Source of the DNA: Lutjanus erythropterus
Lineage: Eukaryota; Chordata; Actinopteri; Lutjaniformes; Lutjanidae
Length of the DNA stretch: 64,000 nt
NCBI GenBank assembly: GCA_020091685.1
Contig: CM034599.1
Location: 27,031,922-27,095,921, forward strand
Reading direction: 5' to 3'
Numbering within the stretch: position 1 is the first letter of the stretch; each line of letters starts with the position of its first letter. Positions 34,113 through 49,400 of the stretch are shown here, in pieces. The position numbers and the translations under genes were made by a program. The notes beneath the pieces were generated by a model. It was not told where the DNA came from and made no database searches. It saw only the letters and a program-made list of their open reading frames with translations.

Positions 34113-37100
34113 ATGAACACCATCAGACAGGTGCCCACACGAGTGAAAACCAGGCGGACTGAGGCCAACCTCGGAGCCGAGAGGGAGCATTTTGACAAGC
34201 AGCAGGTAAATAATCAAAACAGTGGGAATCGTAGGGTTATTGTTCACTGTGGGATGAGAAAACCTGCGCTTTATTCAGGCCTGCTCTGGCTTCACAGGGT
34301 GACCGTAGATGTGAGTGTGCGGTGGTCACAGTGTACCGCATAGGCCACATCTCCAATTAACAAATTAACTCTGGAATTATGTTTAATATGTTAATTAAAT
34401 GTCTTGATTAATCCAGTTAAAGCCAGCTATGAGGTTTTACATGCCACGTGTAAAATGTATATATCCTATAAACAGTATTTGTCATTATATAATCTTACAC
34501 TGCAACTTTTACTTGAAGAATTTTGAGTTTTTCATCATTTTAAATGAGCCATATCCGGAAAAACCTGTTCATTTGACAATAGAGCTGCAACAATTGATAA
34601 GTTGTCAACTGATAAATTAATCGACAACTATTTTAATAATGTATTATCATTTTGGGTAATTTGTAAAAGGAAAAAATGTCCAAATTCTCTATTTCAGCTT
34701 GTAAAATGTGACTATTTTCAGGTTCTTTTGGAACCACAACAATCAATTAATTGATTATTAAAGTAATCACCAATTAATCAGCTTGTGTCATCTTAAAAGA
34801 AAAAAACAGTCAATATTCTCTGATTCCAGCTTCTTAATTGTGATTTTTTTTTAAAGTTTTTTACTCCTTTATGACAGTAAATTGGATATCTTTGGATTGT
34901 GGGCAAAATAAGGGCTTTTGGAAACTCTCTATCAACATATTTGAACATTTTCTGACTTTTTATGGACTGAACAACCAACTGACTAATTGAGAAAGTGACT
35001 GACAGATGTGTCAGCAGTGAAAATATTAGTTAGTTGCAGCCCTGTTTCACAGCCATGTCTCACAGAGCTGGCATGAGCTGTCTCAGAGGCCAGCATCTAC
35101 TAAAAATGGTCAGTTCTGAGAGATTTGACCATTTAAGCCCAACACAGCTCCGTCTAGTCACACCATTCATTTTTTCTCACTGAAATCTGTCCACTGGTAT
35201 CATGCTGATCTAGTCCTTCCTGTTTGGCCACCTTTCCTCCCTCACAGACATTTCTTTCTCTGTTTGTAACTGCCTTGTTTTTGGATATATAGCACTTATG
35301 AAACAGGAAAAAGAGCTTTAATTTTGACACATCTGTGTGTTAAATAAGTCAGATTCATTTTTTTACATGTATGTGCACTGAATGAATGAGGTTTGTGACA
35401 TACAACAACAGGTTCTTTGTGGTGTCAGGCTCTTGAACTTCAGTCATCTGCAAATAAAACCATTACATGAGTAAGAGACTTTGATGGAGAAATTATTTTT
35501 TAAAATCTATTTAAGACAAACCAGTAGGTCATGGATCTGCTGATTCAAGTGAAGCACACACCCCAGTCTGACTTGGAAACATGAGACTCATACGAGGTTG
35601 AGTAACTAAACAAACTGTGAAACAGCTGCTTGGGAGTTCAGACTTACAGCACGTTCAGTGTTTTGTTATCTAAAATGGGCTGAGCTTTTCCTACGTTGGG
35701 TGTATATTCCTCTGTCAATGTTTTATTTGTTTTTGAAGCACAAGGAAAGAGGTGGAGCCGAGGTGTTCAAAACCTCGCCTATCTGTCCTCGATGCCCCTT
35801 CAACCACCATACAAAACAGCTAATATGAATTTTAGGAAATGTTTTACATTTAAAAAGACTTTTGTTTGTAGCCTTGAGTTTATATGTTGAATATTGCAGC
35901 ATATTTGTTGATTAGAACAACAAATGGCAATAAGTCGGCACAGTTTTGGTTTCAAAACTAGGCATTGTTGCCTCACTACTTCCATGCTGTGCAACAAATG
36001 TTCAACAAGTCAAATTTTGTGCATGATGGACAAGTGTTAAAGTGTTGTTTAAAACTCATAACACTTTAAGAATGGATATTCAGATTTGCTGCATTGAACA
36101 GGTGTCCTTGTAAATATGACTAACTTTCAGTTGCAGTGTGCAGCCACAGGGGAGCAATTCACCACTGCTTAGCTGGTTGGATCCACTGGGCAACATGCAA
36201 ATGAAGTGGGCAGTGTAAGGAAGAGTCCTGACTGATTGGCTAATGGTTACAGGGAGAGTAAGAATTATTTGAAGTGGGGTTGTATGAAGTACTTGTCAGT
36301 AGTCAGGCGTATTCGCTATAGTAGATGCCAGTCAACAGGCAACAGACAGGGTCAGCAACAAAATGTATTTTAGCCACTTAAAGATGGTTAACCTAAAAAA
36401 AAAATCCATATCAGTTTAAGTGTGTGCTATGTCTAGAATATTTTCACCACTTTACCTTACCATCAGACAGCCTTTTCTGGTGGGAAGCTGCTATTTTATA
36501 AACCAAATATTGCACTCTCCAAACCAACCAACCTCCGTAGACAAAATCAATCATTTTGCCTGGCAGAACACAGGAGTTGCAGGTCTATCACTGCCTTGAT
36601 CCGTTAGTTTGTTTGTATTATTGTGTGCGTTTAGTGCATCTGAATTATCCTTTTAAAACACAGAAGTCACGCAAATGCACAAACAAATTAACTGACTGAG
36701 AAAGTGAAAGGCCAGCAACTCCTTTGTTCTGCAAGGTAAAATTACTGATTTTGCTTATGGAATTTGAACCGTTTGGAGAGAGTGATATTTGGCTCATGTA
36801 ACAGCAGTTTCCCTTCAGAAATAGCTGTCTGATAGCAAAGTAAAGCAGTGAAAATATTATTAAATTATTAAATATAGCCTACACGTAAACTGACATTCAT
36901 TTCCTTTAGGTGGACATTATTTTAATGGCTAAAATACGTCTTGCTACTTACCCTGTCCACGTCGGTTCATTGCTGGTACGCCCCCCACCTCTTCAAACTG
37001 GGGCTTACCAATCAGCATCTCCTGTAGGTAATACCCTGACATCCAATAAGTACTTCATACAACCCCACATTAAATAATCCAAACTATCTGTTTAACATTT

Positions 37101-37452
37101 TTTCAGAAACTATATTGTTCAGCTCTTTACAGCCTCTTAATTAGCATTTCACCACAAGTAGATGAGTGGATGCAAAGACTCAGCTAGTCACAGTATGTAC
37201 TAAGTGATACAACTGTCCAACTACTCTGTTCTTTTACCTGTAATCTCCTCTGTTTAAAAGGCTGCTGTGTGTAGGAGGAAGCCTGTATATGTCCCTATTG
37301 GATTAATGTTTCTCTTGTCATAGAGTCCGTCAGTACTGCTGATTCATCCAGCACACTGACTGAAACTCCTCTTCTGCTCCACTCTCACTCCTGCATTCTC
37401 TTCTCTTATGTTGACCTCGGTACCAAGGTGAAATGTCTCACACAGCGTCCTC

Positions 37453-37484
<32 letters not shown>

Positions 37485-40400
37485 GTGTTTGCTTTCTCTC
37501 ACCCCTGTTGCCTGAGTGAGCACCCATGAGGGAGTGAAGGGGGATGGGAGTACCAGCGGGTAAACACAGCTACTGAGTGGGAGTAGAGAGAAAATTAAAA
37601 GCACTTTGGTTGTGATTGTTTCACGCTCTAATAAAAGTGTCTAATGTGTTAAATTAAGTTTTTGCAGTGAGATCTTATGTCAGCGTAAAGGTAAAGTAAT
37701 AGCGTGGCCCTTTTTGTTTGTTGACAAAGTGTTTCTACACCAAAGAAATCTGCAGTCCTGTATTTTTTTTCCTCTGATGAAAACTGGACCAAATGCTCAT
37801 GATTCAATCTTTTAACGTCAAGTGTTGTGTCAAGCAGTATAACTGCACAAAGTGCACATGTAATGCTCATGCAGTATTTACAAAACATGTGCTCATGATG
37901 CTCATAATATCCTTGTATTTTCACTGAAAATAGAACAACGTTAAAGTCCTAACACAATGTCACAATAATACCATGTTCATGCTGTGATACATATCATATG
38001 TTTTTTGCTCTGGCTCACATGGCGTTTCACAGCTAATTTGCATAATTATGAACATCATGTGAATCACAAGCTAACTAAACAACTCTGCAAATTGGCCAAA
38101 GAACAGTTAAATGTTCTGTTGAATATTTCAGTGACTGCAGTATTCATAATATAATTAAACATAAAAGTAAGACATAACCTAATAATAAGACGAGACCTCT
38201 ATTCTATTCTATTCTATAGTTCTCTTCCTTCTTTAACTCATCTATACTGCTATACAAAACTTCAGCTTTATTCCATTCACTGATAAAATTAGCCTACGAA
38301 TGTGAACAAGCTTTTATATCAAACTATCTATCTCATATATGATATATATGATATGAGTGTTTGCATATTAGGGTTGGGAGATATGTTAAAATTTTAAAAA
38401 ATTCACTACGTTATGTACACTGCGTATATGCACTATGCCCAGTAAACAAAATAAGCTCACAGAGTGTTATAAATTAAATATCCTCACACATATTTTCTTT
38501 TTTAAATAGAGGAATGCAACTGCACGCCTTCTGAATTCAAGTTTCTGTCTTTTACCGAGACGAGCCTCATTGGCTCGTTAATTCATTAAAAAACGCACTT
38601 TATTCAAACTCGACAGAGAAACATTTTGTTAGTGTGTCCACTCTTCCAACAATCACCAAGTCTGATTTGGTCGAATTAAATCCTTAATTCGCCACATGAA
38701 AAGAGTGTAAAGAGTCTGACTCAGCTGGTTGTTGATAGGCGATCCCGTAACCCTGTTGTGTATTGCTATTGCCATGTTGGTCTGTGGTTCCAGGGGTCTT
38801 CATCGTAGTAGCTAAATATTCAGGTGCATCCTTTAATTTGATGAGTTTGGTGATTGATACGATTTTCTCTTCTTACTTTCATGTCCAGTTTTTTGCCATA
38901 TAGGGATGGTTTGTCTGTTTTGATGTGGGGTTGTATGAGGCACTTATCCATAGTGTATTTACTACAGTAGATAGCGGTCACCACACTCGTGGTTTGGAGA
39001 AGCAGAGAGGGGTACTGGTGTAAAATGTTAAGCAATGTCCTGCTGCGAACAGGGTCAGCAACAAAATGTATTTTAGCCTCCTAAAAAATCAGCATCAGTT
39101 TGCTTGAATACCTTTGCTGTTTATTGGCAAGAATCAGGCATTATGATACGTTTAAGGGCTGCACAATTAATCACAATCAGTATTAAATTGCTATATAGCC
39201 AAGTACAATATCCAAATCACAGAACCAAAACCAAATAACAGTTTTTTGAAAAAGAAAAAATATATGAGAAAACAGCATTAGAATGAGATGCTATATCGCT
39301 GCATAGACTACCTAGCCTAAAAATCTTGTCGAAAATATTGTCGTTTGGTACAGACCTCAGTAAATATCACATCATCAAAGTTTTAATCTTTATTTTTTTT
39401 GTCAGTGGACATTGTAACACAAAACTGATCATATCCTCTAACTGTATTGCATATGGAAATCACAGTTTCAGTCAAAATAATCAGAGTATGATTTTTCTCT
39501 ACCAAATCATGCATTTTCTATACAAGACACAATGAACCACTGCCATTAATCTTTGCATGCTTTATGATATCATGATATTTTTGATACAGTGTTACAAAAC
39601 ATAATACTGTGATACTCACACGTATAGATACTTTCCATTATGCATGTTTTATTTGTGGTTATACAGTGTGCATGACCATGACATGTGCAGTGTCCTTTCT
39701 GTTTGGACAGATGAGCAGTTAGAGGGAGAACAAGAAGAGATATCCAGTGTGGGCTGAGTTGTGTGTTAGGATTATTGCCCGCGTTGATGTGAGAGAGGCC
39801 ATGCCAGTTTAATCAGAAAAGGGATAAAGACGCTGTAGGACAGCAGAGGAGCACCACAATAAGAAGTTAATAAAACACCAAAATAACCTTGTAAATACTT
39901 TGATCTGAACTGAAAGTGGCATCAAGGATATGTAACTCTTCACCTTGCAGTTTGTTGCCTCTGTAACACATTTGGTCACTGCTTTCACTGATTTAATACG
40001 CTAGCCAGGTGGATTGTTATTAGTGGTACATGTAGTTAACCTCGTCTAATGGCTGTGAGCTGTGTGTGTGTGACCTTGTTTGCCAGATCCCCAGCAGCAG
40101 TCTGTTGAATTAAGCTGATAAGGACCTGCAATAAGTGCTCTTGCTGCGGGGCATTATGTCCAGTGAGAAGCACCTCAGGTGTAGCTTTGATGCCTTTGAC
40201 TTCTTTACCTTCATGCACTGTGCCACACCAGGATGTCCAAGCACGTAGACACGCTGCTGAAACCCAAAGATGACAAGGTAAGCAGAGAAGGTTGGAGGTA
40301 TCAATGCAGCGACTGTGGAGCGAGTGTATGGCTACAGTAATGCTAGCTGGCAGTAGACCTTATGGCCAGCCTGAGGGATTAGTCCAGGCTTTCCCTCCCT

Positions 40401-43400
40401 CTCACTTCTCCTCTCTGCTGCTCAGGGGATTTACTGACGCCTGAACCAGACGCAGCACTAACTTGTCGGGCAGCCACGCAGTCGACAGTGTCAGCATGTC
40501 TGCAGCACTTGGACCGAATTGCTCTGTTAGTAGAAAGTTTGGATTTCATCTGACTTACCTTTGACCGTGACATGAAGGAAATGGTATCTGTGTGTTAGTA
40601 GTGTGTGACCTGTGTGTAGGTTGATGTGAGGCTTGATAGTGAAATATTTAGGAGCAGAACTGTAGAAACTGAGTTTTCTCTGTTACAGTAAAACAATAGC
40701 AGTTAAATCTGTAGGCAGTTAAAGAAGCTGACTAGTAATTTGAGCTGTAATGGTTAGTTGATTAATGGATCAGGGAGACAGTTGATGAAGTCACCTTTAT
40801 TTCTAAGAAATAGTGATATTCACTGTCTTCTGATGGTTGATAGACCAAATAGTTACTCCAGAAAATGATTGGCAGGTTAACTGTTAAAATGATCATTAGT
40901 TGGAACCCTACCTGTAATTGGCTCTTCTTAACTCCCATTACTTTTTGCTCTGTGCACCAGTTAACCTCGGTCAACTCCCCCCTTTCCCGTTTCCTGTAGA
41001 TGTGTGCCAGTCTATATTGAAATGATTGTGAAGATTAAGATAAGGTTAAAAGATGTTGCTTGGGCACCTATGAAAAGGAACATGTAAGACACATCTCATG
41101 TTAGCTATTGTTTGCAAAACATTAGCTAACTGGGCAGCTAAACAGTTGTGTAGATTTGCTACCTACAGAGCTGCAATGATTAAGTGGTTATTAATGAAGT
41201 TTTAAATCAATTGCCAACTATTTTGCTAATTGATTTAAGTTTTTTTTTTTTTTTTTCAAGTTTCTTAACTGTGAATATTTTTTGGTTTCTTAACTCTTTT
41301 ATGACAAACTGAACGTCTTTGGGTTGTGGGCAAGACAAGACATTTGAGGACGTCATCCTGCGCGTTGGGAAACGCTGGTCAACATTTTTTACATTTTTGT
41401 CTTGTTTCATCCACAACTCAAAGATATTAAGTTGAGTGTCATAGAGGACTATAATAAAAGTGAAATCGGAGAATTAGGATCTTTTTTTCTTAGAAAACGA
41501 AAGACTACAACAAAGACAAAGACTGAAAACGATTACTTAATCATCAAAATAGTTTGCAATTTGTTTGTAATCAACAGTAAAAATAATTGTTAGTTGCAGC
41601 CCTTGTAATTTGATTCCCATGCAGCCAATGCCTCTTGCTTCCACAGTAGCCTTAATCAAGGGCATGTAAAGGTATGTTTGCAGTAGCCCTCCAACAACAA
41701 CAAGTGACAAGGAAGTCAAAAAGCTGCACTACAGCAGACAGTAAACTGTACCTATTATTTGGTCACCCTCCACTTCTTGTCCTGCATTGGATGTCCGTGT
41801 CCTCTCTGTCCCTGTCCTCAGTGTCTCGCTGCTCTCTGACTGACAGCCATTCTGAATGTACTATGAGAGTCTCCCTGCAGCCTCGCTGCTCAGCGGCCAT
41901 CTGTTGAGGCCTCAGTGCCAGGCTCTGTGTGCCAGAGCGCGGCCCCCATCCAACCCAATCTTCTACCCCAGCTGTCGGCCTTCCTCCCTAAACAAACCCC
42001 TCATTGTCACACGGGCCTCCATGCTAGTCCGCTGCACTTGCCCTGTGTAAACGAGTGACTCGCAGTTCATTTGCGTCAGAAGCGGGCGGGGGGAGTCTCC
42101 CATTAACCGGTACACCCCTCTCTCACTCTGAGATGCCACAGTAGCCCCTCTGTGCTTTGTTGTGGAGCCATGTATATTTTGGTGGTTGTGTGTATGTGTG
42201 TTGGAGTAGGGAGGTGTGGCAACTCCCAGGTTTTGTAATGTATTAAAGAGGCTTTTATAGGGTTTTGTTGGATTAGAGGCCTCTTCTACTGATATGTGAT
42301 TATGTTTCAAACAAAGATGTGACAGGGATGTCTCAGCATGTGTTTGAGGCCAAAGAACCAGGGTCATGTGCTGTCATTCATGTGCAACTTCTGCTACGTA
42401 TCGTGGTTACGGGTTCATGTTAAAGGAGCCTTTTTATGCAGGATGATACAGTGGGAGAGAGATTTATCGAAGTGAGGCTGAGACTGAAGATGTTGCTGCT
42501 TTAATGCTTGAACTGTACAGTATGTTGGATTACTCTCTTATGTAATGCTAGGCTGGTGATGCGGGTTCACCAACATCATACTGATAGTATGAGTCTCAAC
42601 AGATGTGTTATCAGGACATTTGGCATATAAATAATATCTCTATTTTTAGGGTATTCTGTAATATATGATGTATATCTCAATATATACATTTACTCTAAAA
42701 TAACATACTGTAAATTCTAAGGTAGTGCAAATATATGAAGATCTCACAGAGTATGATGCATTGCTGTTAATTGAACTGCTCAACAGTATATAACAGGAGT
42801 GACAGGACAAAATCAAATATCACCTTTAACACATTATTATGTAGAGATTACTATTGGTTTGATAAAATATTCTATCAGATTTTGATAAATAATCATCAGT
42901 AATGTGGATATAATGACTAAGTGGGTAAAGGCAAATAAAAGAACAGATAAAACAGTCTGGTAAGTTCAGAATATTACACTTTACTCTAAATCAGCCTTTT
43001 AAACCAGGAAAATACAACACTTATGCCATATAACAATATAACAATATCCACGATTTAAGATGATGTATAGTCTCATATCACGATATCAATACATGGCTCT
43101 GCACTAAGGGGGCACATAACAAACAAGTAGATGCATTTTTATTACATTTCTGTCTTAGTTTTTCCTATTTTAGTAAAAATAAATAAATAAAACGACTGTT
43201 TGTCCTCAAATACAGAAATAATTATGGCAAAGCATATTTGGATAATTATAAAAGAGTTCTTTATTTATTTTCATGATTTAACAAACATAATTGAAAGGCA
43301 GAGTACAGAGAAAATAAGGGTAGGCTTAAAATAATATCAGTAGTATTCAATCAATACTGAAGTGCAATAAAATTAACATTCACATTCACAAACATTCATT

Positions 43401-46400
43401 TTCTGAAGTCTGATTGATTTCTACACCTCAGTGGGGTGCAGGCGAGTACAGTAAGAGTTCTTCTCAGACCAAGTGTTGATCACTTTTTCAGCACACTTCC
43501 CTCACAGACAAAACACAGCACTAAATTGTGACTTAAGGCGGGGCGCACACACCACACAGTTTTTAAGCCTGATTTAGCTGTGGGTGGCGTCGCAGTAAAC
43601 GAGGAGTAATTGTGCTGTCTAGCCGCAGCTTCGATCATTATATAATCGTTATGTGTTGGTGAGTCAATGATTCAAATCTCTCTTGTAGGATCTCAAATGG
43701 CAACATCCTGGTCAACCATGTTTGATATTATCAGGGGGAGTTGGTTTTAATACTTCAGCTGTGCAGTCAGACTCCAACTGCAACATGAAATTCAGTAGAT
43801 TCAAATTGAAGTATTAACAACTGAGACTAAAATTTGAGTTGCCCACCAACTTACATTTGCTGCAAATAAAAAAGACTTTTTTTTTTAAATTACTTAGTAT
43901 TTTTCTCCAACTTTGGCTTGCATCAAATTTTGACTACATCTTGATCATGTTTTCTCTTTGCAAATCACAGCCCTAGAATGGCACAAGGGAGAAAAGTCCG
44001 CACACTATTAGATAAATATTCCAATTCTCTTTTGGGAGATTCTCTTCAAAAGCAATGTTTTGTTCTACGAGATCTTCCTGCCAAGGAGAATAACAAGCAT
44101 TTCCTATAGAGGCAGTAATCAGCTTGGATCACTGTCACCTGCTGATCAAAAGGCGGCAGGAGAAAAAAAAAAGACACACCACACGGTGGCATTCACAGGA
44201 CTCCAGGAAATAAGAAACACCTTTTTTGAATAACAACATTAATGTGACATTCCCTGAAAACATTTGGTGGTCCTTTAATGAAAATGGTGAGAAAAAAGAA
44301 AGATGACTAATTAGCAATTCATTTTCAGACAGATGCCTCAGAGAATAAAATACAAATGTGAACAAGCAGTCCAAATAGGCTGAAGGCTAATCATTAACAT
44401 GTTTATCAGTTAGTGGGAAAGATTATTTTTCATTTTTATTGATTAAAAAATCTTAAAATGATGATGAGACATTTATTGGGGTCTGTACCTAACAAACAGT
44501 TTTTCATTCATCTGGAGAACAAGATTTTTAGGTCAGGGTACCTATGCAGCACTGCAGTACTTCATTATAATGCTGTTTTCTCACACACTTTTCCTCTTTC
44601 AAAAAATTTGGTTCTGGTTCTGAAATTCAGATATTACTCTTGGGCGTGTTGCAGTTTTGATAGTATTGCAATAAACTGCACAGCCCTAGTTCCATGATTA
44701 TTTTATGTTCATGGTTATTTATTTGAAATGGTGGCCAGATAGTAGGAGTGTGTGATACAGACCTAAAATGATATTTCAGGGTATTTTCTGATAACGATAT
44801 TCTTGACCGTAGGACAAAATACATATGAATATTTTTGGTTTAGAATTTACGGTAGCTGTTGAGCTTTCCTCTTGGGATCTTTGGCTCACATTGTTCTCAA
44901 CCAGGTGTTTCTGCTTGAGGTGCTGAAATTAGTTGGTAGTGTTGCTCCTTTTGTTGTTACAGTCCTCTTCTGAAGTCTTCTTCTGAAGTCTTCTTCTGCA
45001 CTTCTTGCATATTACTGTAACTTATTGTACATCTGTCCTTTTGTAATCAAACCACTTTCTGCTGAAGTTGCTCCCCTTTTGGTAACTCATTTCGCCACTG
45101 TAAAATTGCCATTATCACATTTTAAATTTTTTTTTCTTTGTCATGGAAAAAATAACAATGTGTCTTGAACAATATGATATGGCACATCCTGCCAGACTGC
45201 CTTTGTGTTCAGACACCAAAGCAAGAAATTATGTGCATGCATCAAGGATGCCAAAGCTATCTCAAAATTTCTCAATAAATTGGTTAGTCGTTTGGTTTAT
45301 AAAATTATAGAAATAGGGAAAAATGTTGATCAGTGTTTCCAAAATCCGGTCCAGTCCAAAATGATGTCCTCTTGTTTTGTCCACAACTCAAATATATTCA
45401 GTTTACTTTCATAAAGGAGAGAAGAAACCAGAAAATATTCACATTTAAGGAGTTGAAATCAGAAAATTTGATTTTTTTATTGAATTTTACCAAAATTACT
45501 GAAACCAGTCATGAATAAATCATGAATAAATAAATTAATCAATTCATTGTCGCAGCTCTAGTCAGTTAACAAGACGGCGACCTGGATGTGGACTCACTCT
45601 CTTGCTCAAACCCTCCCAGTTGAAGGATAGTTTCCACAGTCTCTCTCAGCTATCATTTTATTGACCATGAAAAGAGCACTCTAGTGTAACTTGACCATAT
45701 CAGGCAGTTATCGTGTTGCTTTGTGGCTGAGGTGCACTGTACCTGAGCTTGATTGAAATAGGTGGCTGTCCACAGGGACACACATCCAACAGTGTGGAGC
45801 TCCAGACTGTGTGTGTGTGTTTCTTTGTCTCTCCTTTCCTGCAACACTTGTTTTACCTGCTTAACAGGTTGACGAGCAGCTCGCTGTGTGTGCTGTGCTT
45901 CCAGTGACACTCTCAGGTTCATTATCAGGACAATAATTAAAGATTTTATTCTTTGATGCAGCGTTTGTCTTCTTTTAACCTGAGCTCCCGTGAAGCTAAA
46001 TAGCACACAAGAAGTCAACTACAGCTGCTAGTTCATCCTGAATTACCGTCGGTTTTTGGTCAGTTAAAATCAGACGAACCGTAAGGAGAGCATCGACAGT
46101 CCGTCTGTACGACACTGTGTGTACACAGTGCAGAGTCATTGTGTCTCTGATTCATTCCTGACATTGCAGAACAGCCTGTTATCATTCCTTTGACTCCTGG
46201 TCTATATTTGACTTCTCATGACTTATGTATTTGCTGTTAGGTTTATTGTAAGCCCTATGACTGCCGGTTGTGTGGGTGGAGAAGCAAACTGTTCAAGTTC
46301 TAAGATTAACTCCTCTCCTCATCTCTCCACCCAGCTGAGCAGCATCAGCAAAGCCATCAACTCCACCGAGACGCCTGTGAAGGAGAAACATGCACGACGT

Positions 46401-49400
46401 ATCCTTTAAAAGAAAAAAAAGAGGAGTTTTAGTTAAGTTTTTCTATTCTGTTTAGATCACGATGTATTTTTTTCATATTTTGTTGAACAATAGATACATA
46501 CACAGCAAGGCAAGTCAACCATGGTATTAAAAAAATGAGTGGGCATGTGTCTGAGTCAGAAAAAACAGACAGACAAATAGGAAAAAATGAAACCAAACTA
46601 TATAACAAAACTATTGAAAATAATTAAATAAATTCAAACATAAATTGTAAATAATACAACAGAAATACAGTAAATTAAGTTAAAAGATTCACTTGTATTA
46701 ATTGGTTTTCAATTTGAATTACAACTTAGTGCATTTAGGTTCTATTAATTTGTAAAATTGTGCACATTTCAGCAGTTCTTTTGCATATTTAAAATTCATA
46801 CACTCTAGGGATTTACAATATTGTCAAAAAGCATTGAAAATAGGTGGAGTTATCATACGTTTTACTATGTTAGATCAGTTGTGTGTAAGGTAATTTTTAC
46901 GTCTAAAAGGCCTTAGATTCAAATAGTTTATGAATGCCTTGCATATCTCTTTTCAGACAGATGTTTCATCATTGTCATCAATCATCATTACTCCGTAATT
47001 TGATGTATTTTCTGTTTGATCAAAACTCTGGGGTGTGATCTAACAGCAGTCATAATTCAGACTCGTAAAACAGTGGGACACTACAGGGGATATAGCTCTA
47101 GAAAAAGAAAGCAGGTAACCTGCACATAACCTGGCATTTTTCTTAAACAGGCGTATATCATGACATGGCAGCCTAGTCATCATTTCATTGTGACATTGTG
47201 TGGAAAATATCACATGTTGTAAATGTTCCTTGACAACATGACAACAGGAATCATCCTGGGGACTCACAGGGAGAAGGGAGCCTACACCTTCTGGTCCTAT
47301 GCTCTGGGTTTCCCTTGGGCCAGCAGCTCCATCCTCAGCTGGAAGTTCTGCCACGTGCTGCACAAAGTCCTGCGGGACGGACACCGCAATGTAAGGCACC
47401 AAGTACCCTGCTCCTACTGCCTATTGTCTATGGCACCACTGAGATGTTAAAAGTGTTGCTTGACTGAAGAGCACATGGTTGGAGCATCATGAGGTCAACA
47501 CATTTTTAAGATTTATTTCAAAAGAGATACAGATGCATACATACAAATTACATCATACTGACAAAAAAGGTCAGTGTTTTTTAGAAGGCTGTAAATATGG
47601 ACAGAAAGCTGTGAAAAACTATTTAGGCATAAACCGTTTTGTTCATGTGATGAAATCAAGACAAATTCTAATTGAGGAACCCTCCATGATATGATTATTG
47701 ACTTAATATTGTTTTTCACTTGTATTTTTTACATATTACTTTTCGGTTTTGTTCTGTTAGGTCTGGTAATAAAATGTAAAAGAGTTGACCTTTAATCTAT
47801 TTAAATGTAACCATAGTCTTACTTTAGTTTATTAGTATTTATTAATAGTGTTACTGTTACAGGGGTCATGCACAACATAACTGTTGAGCCAGATTTAGCT
47901 GTATAGCTCATTTACACCTGTGGTCCTTGGGGTAGGTCTGTCGTTCTTTTGGCAAGACGAAAACAAACAAGCTGCTTTTAACGCTGGAAAATAAAACGAG
48001 ACAGGCGCCAGAAGTAGGATTTGGCTGATATACATATTTGTTACTGTTCATGTTCATTCAAGCTCTCACCTTTACAGGTTCTTCAAGACTGCATGAGACA
48101 TCACAGTTCTCTGGTCGAAATTGGGAAACTATGGGTGAGTGTTTGCATTTTTGTTTTTGTTACTTTTTAAAATTTATTTTAAAAAATGCAGTAGATGACT
48201 ATGTTTATATGCACAAAATATTCCTGTTTTGCCTTAATTCTAAAAAAGACAATATTCCTACTAAACTGTTTGCATGCCTAACAAAAATTAATATTCCACT
48301 GATATTCATGTTAACATGCAGCTGTACGTACTCGGTAATACAAAGTGGAATGGCTGGAGCCGCTAGCTGTTCCAGTATTCCACTAGTTGAAGACTTGTTT
48401 GACCGCGCAAACAGCTCCTCCCTCATTCGTTCGTTCAACCACCTTCTTGAAAAGGTGGCATTGCAGTATTTGCACATATCCTAAAACGTGTTGATATCCA
48501 GGTCTTTCATAATGTTTAAAAGTAGGTGTATTTACTCCGAGCAGAAATGTTTATTTCTTTTGTGCTTACATCTCTATCCCATCTCTTCTAACTGTTGACT
48601 GGTTGACTTGTTTTCAACACACAGAGTTGGAAAATTAGTTAATTGGAAAATTAGTGTGCATGCAAACATTGTCAGCAAAGCAACAGTTCATTATTTGTGC
48701 TCAATTCTTCTTTGTCTGCTTCTGTGGTGTCCAGGGAAACCTCCATGACAGATATGGACAGCTGGTGGCTCTGTACACCAAGCTGCTCTGCACAAAGATG
48801 GAGTTTCACGTGAAGGTAAGACCATCTTCTGTCATATATCAGATCATGCAGATGTTACCAAGATGCACATGATGGATGTTTCAGCAAAATGTCAGGAATT
48901 CACACTGCAAATCTAAAACTCAAAAAATGTACCTCTGCAGCATTCAGAAATCCCCCCGAACCTGGAGGTGACAGATGAAGTCCTGGAGCGCACTGCAGGA
49001 ACAGACATTAATAATGTGTGAGTGTCTGCAGGAAGTGACTTTTTAAAGTATCTGTTTAAAGGGACAGTTTAAATTACTTTAAGTGACGTTATATGAGGCA
49101 CTTATTCACAGTCAGTGTATTAGCTACATTAGATGCAGAGAGTATCAGGATGGGAGCCAAGTAATAAACTGCTGTGTCAGCAGCGAAATGTATTTAAGCT
49201 ACTTAGAAACGGTCCACCTTAAAAAAAAAAAAAATCAATACCATATAAGTGTAGGCTATATTTAGAATCTTTCCACCACTTTACTTTGCCATCCAACAGC
49301 CTTTTCTGACGGGAAACAGCCATTGTATAAGCCAAATATTGTTCTCTCCAAAGCAACCAAACTAAAATGGCAAAATGAGTAATTTTACTTTGCAGAACAC

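Noticed and set aside
40232-40277. Segment as an internal HIP1R cassette exon with acceptor before the ATG
   Set aside because: 46 bases would break the frame between exon 1 and exon 2, so only a first-exon role is kept.
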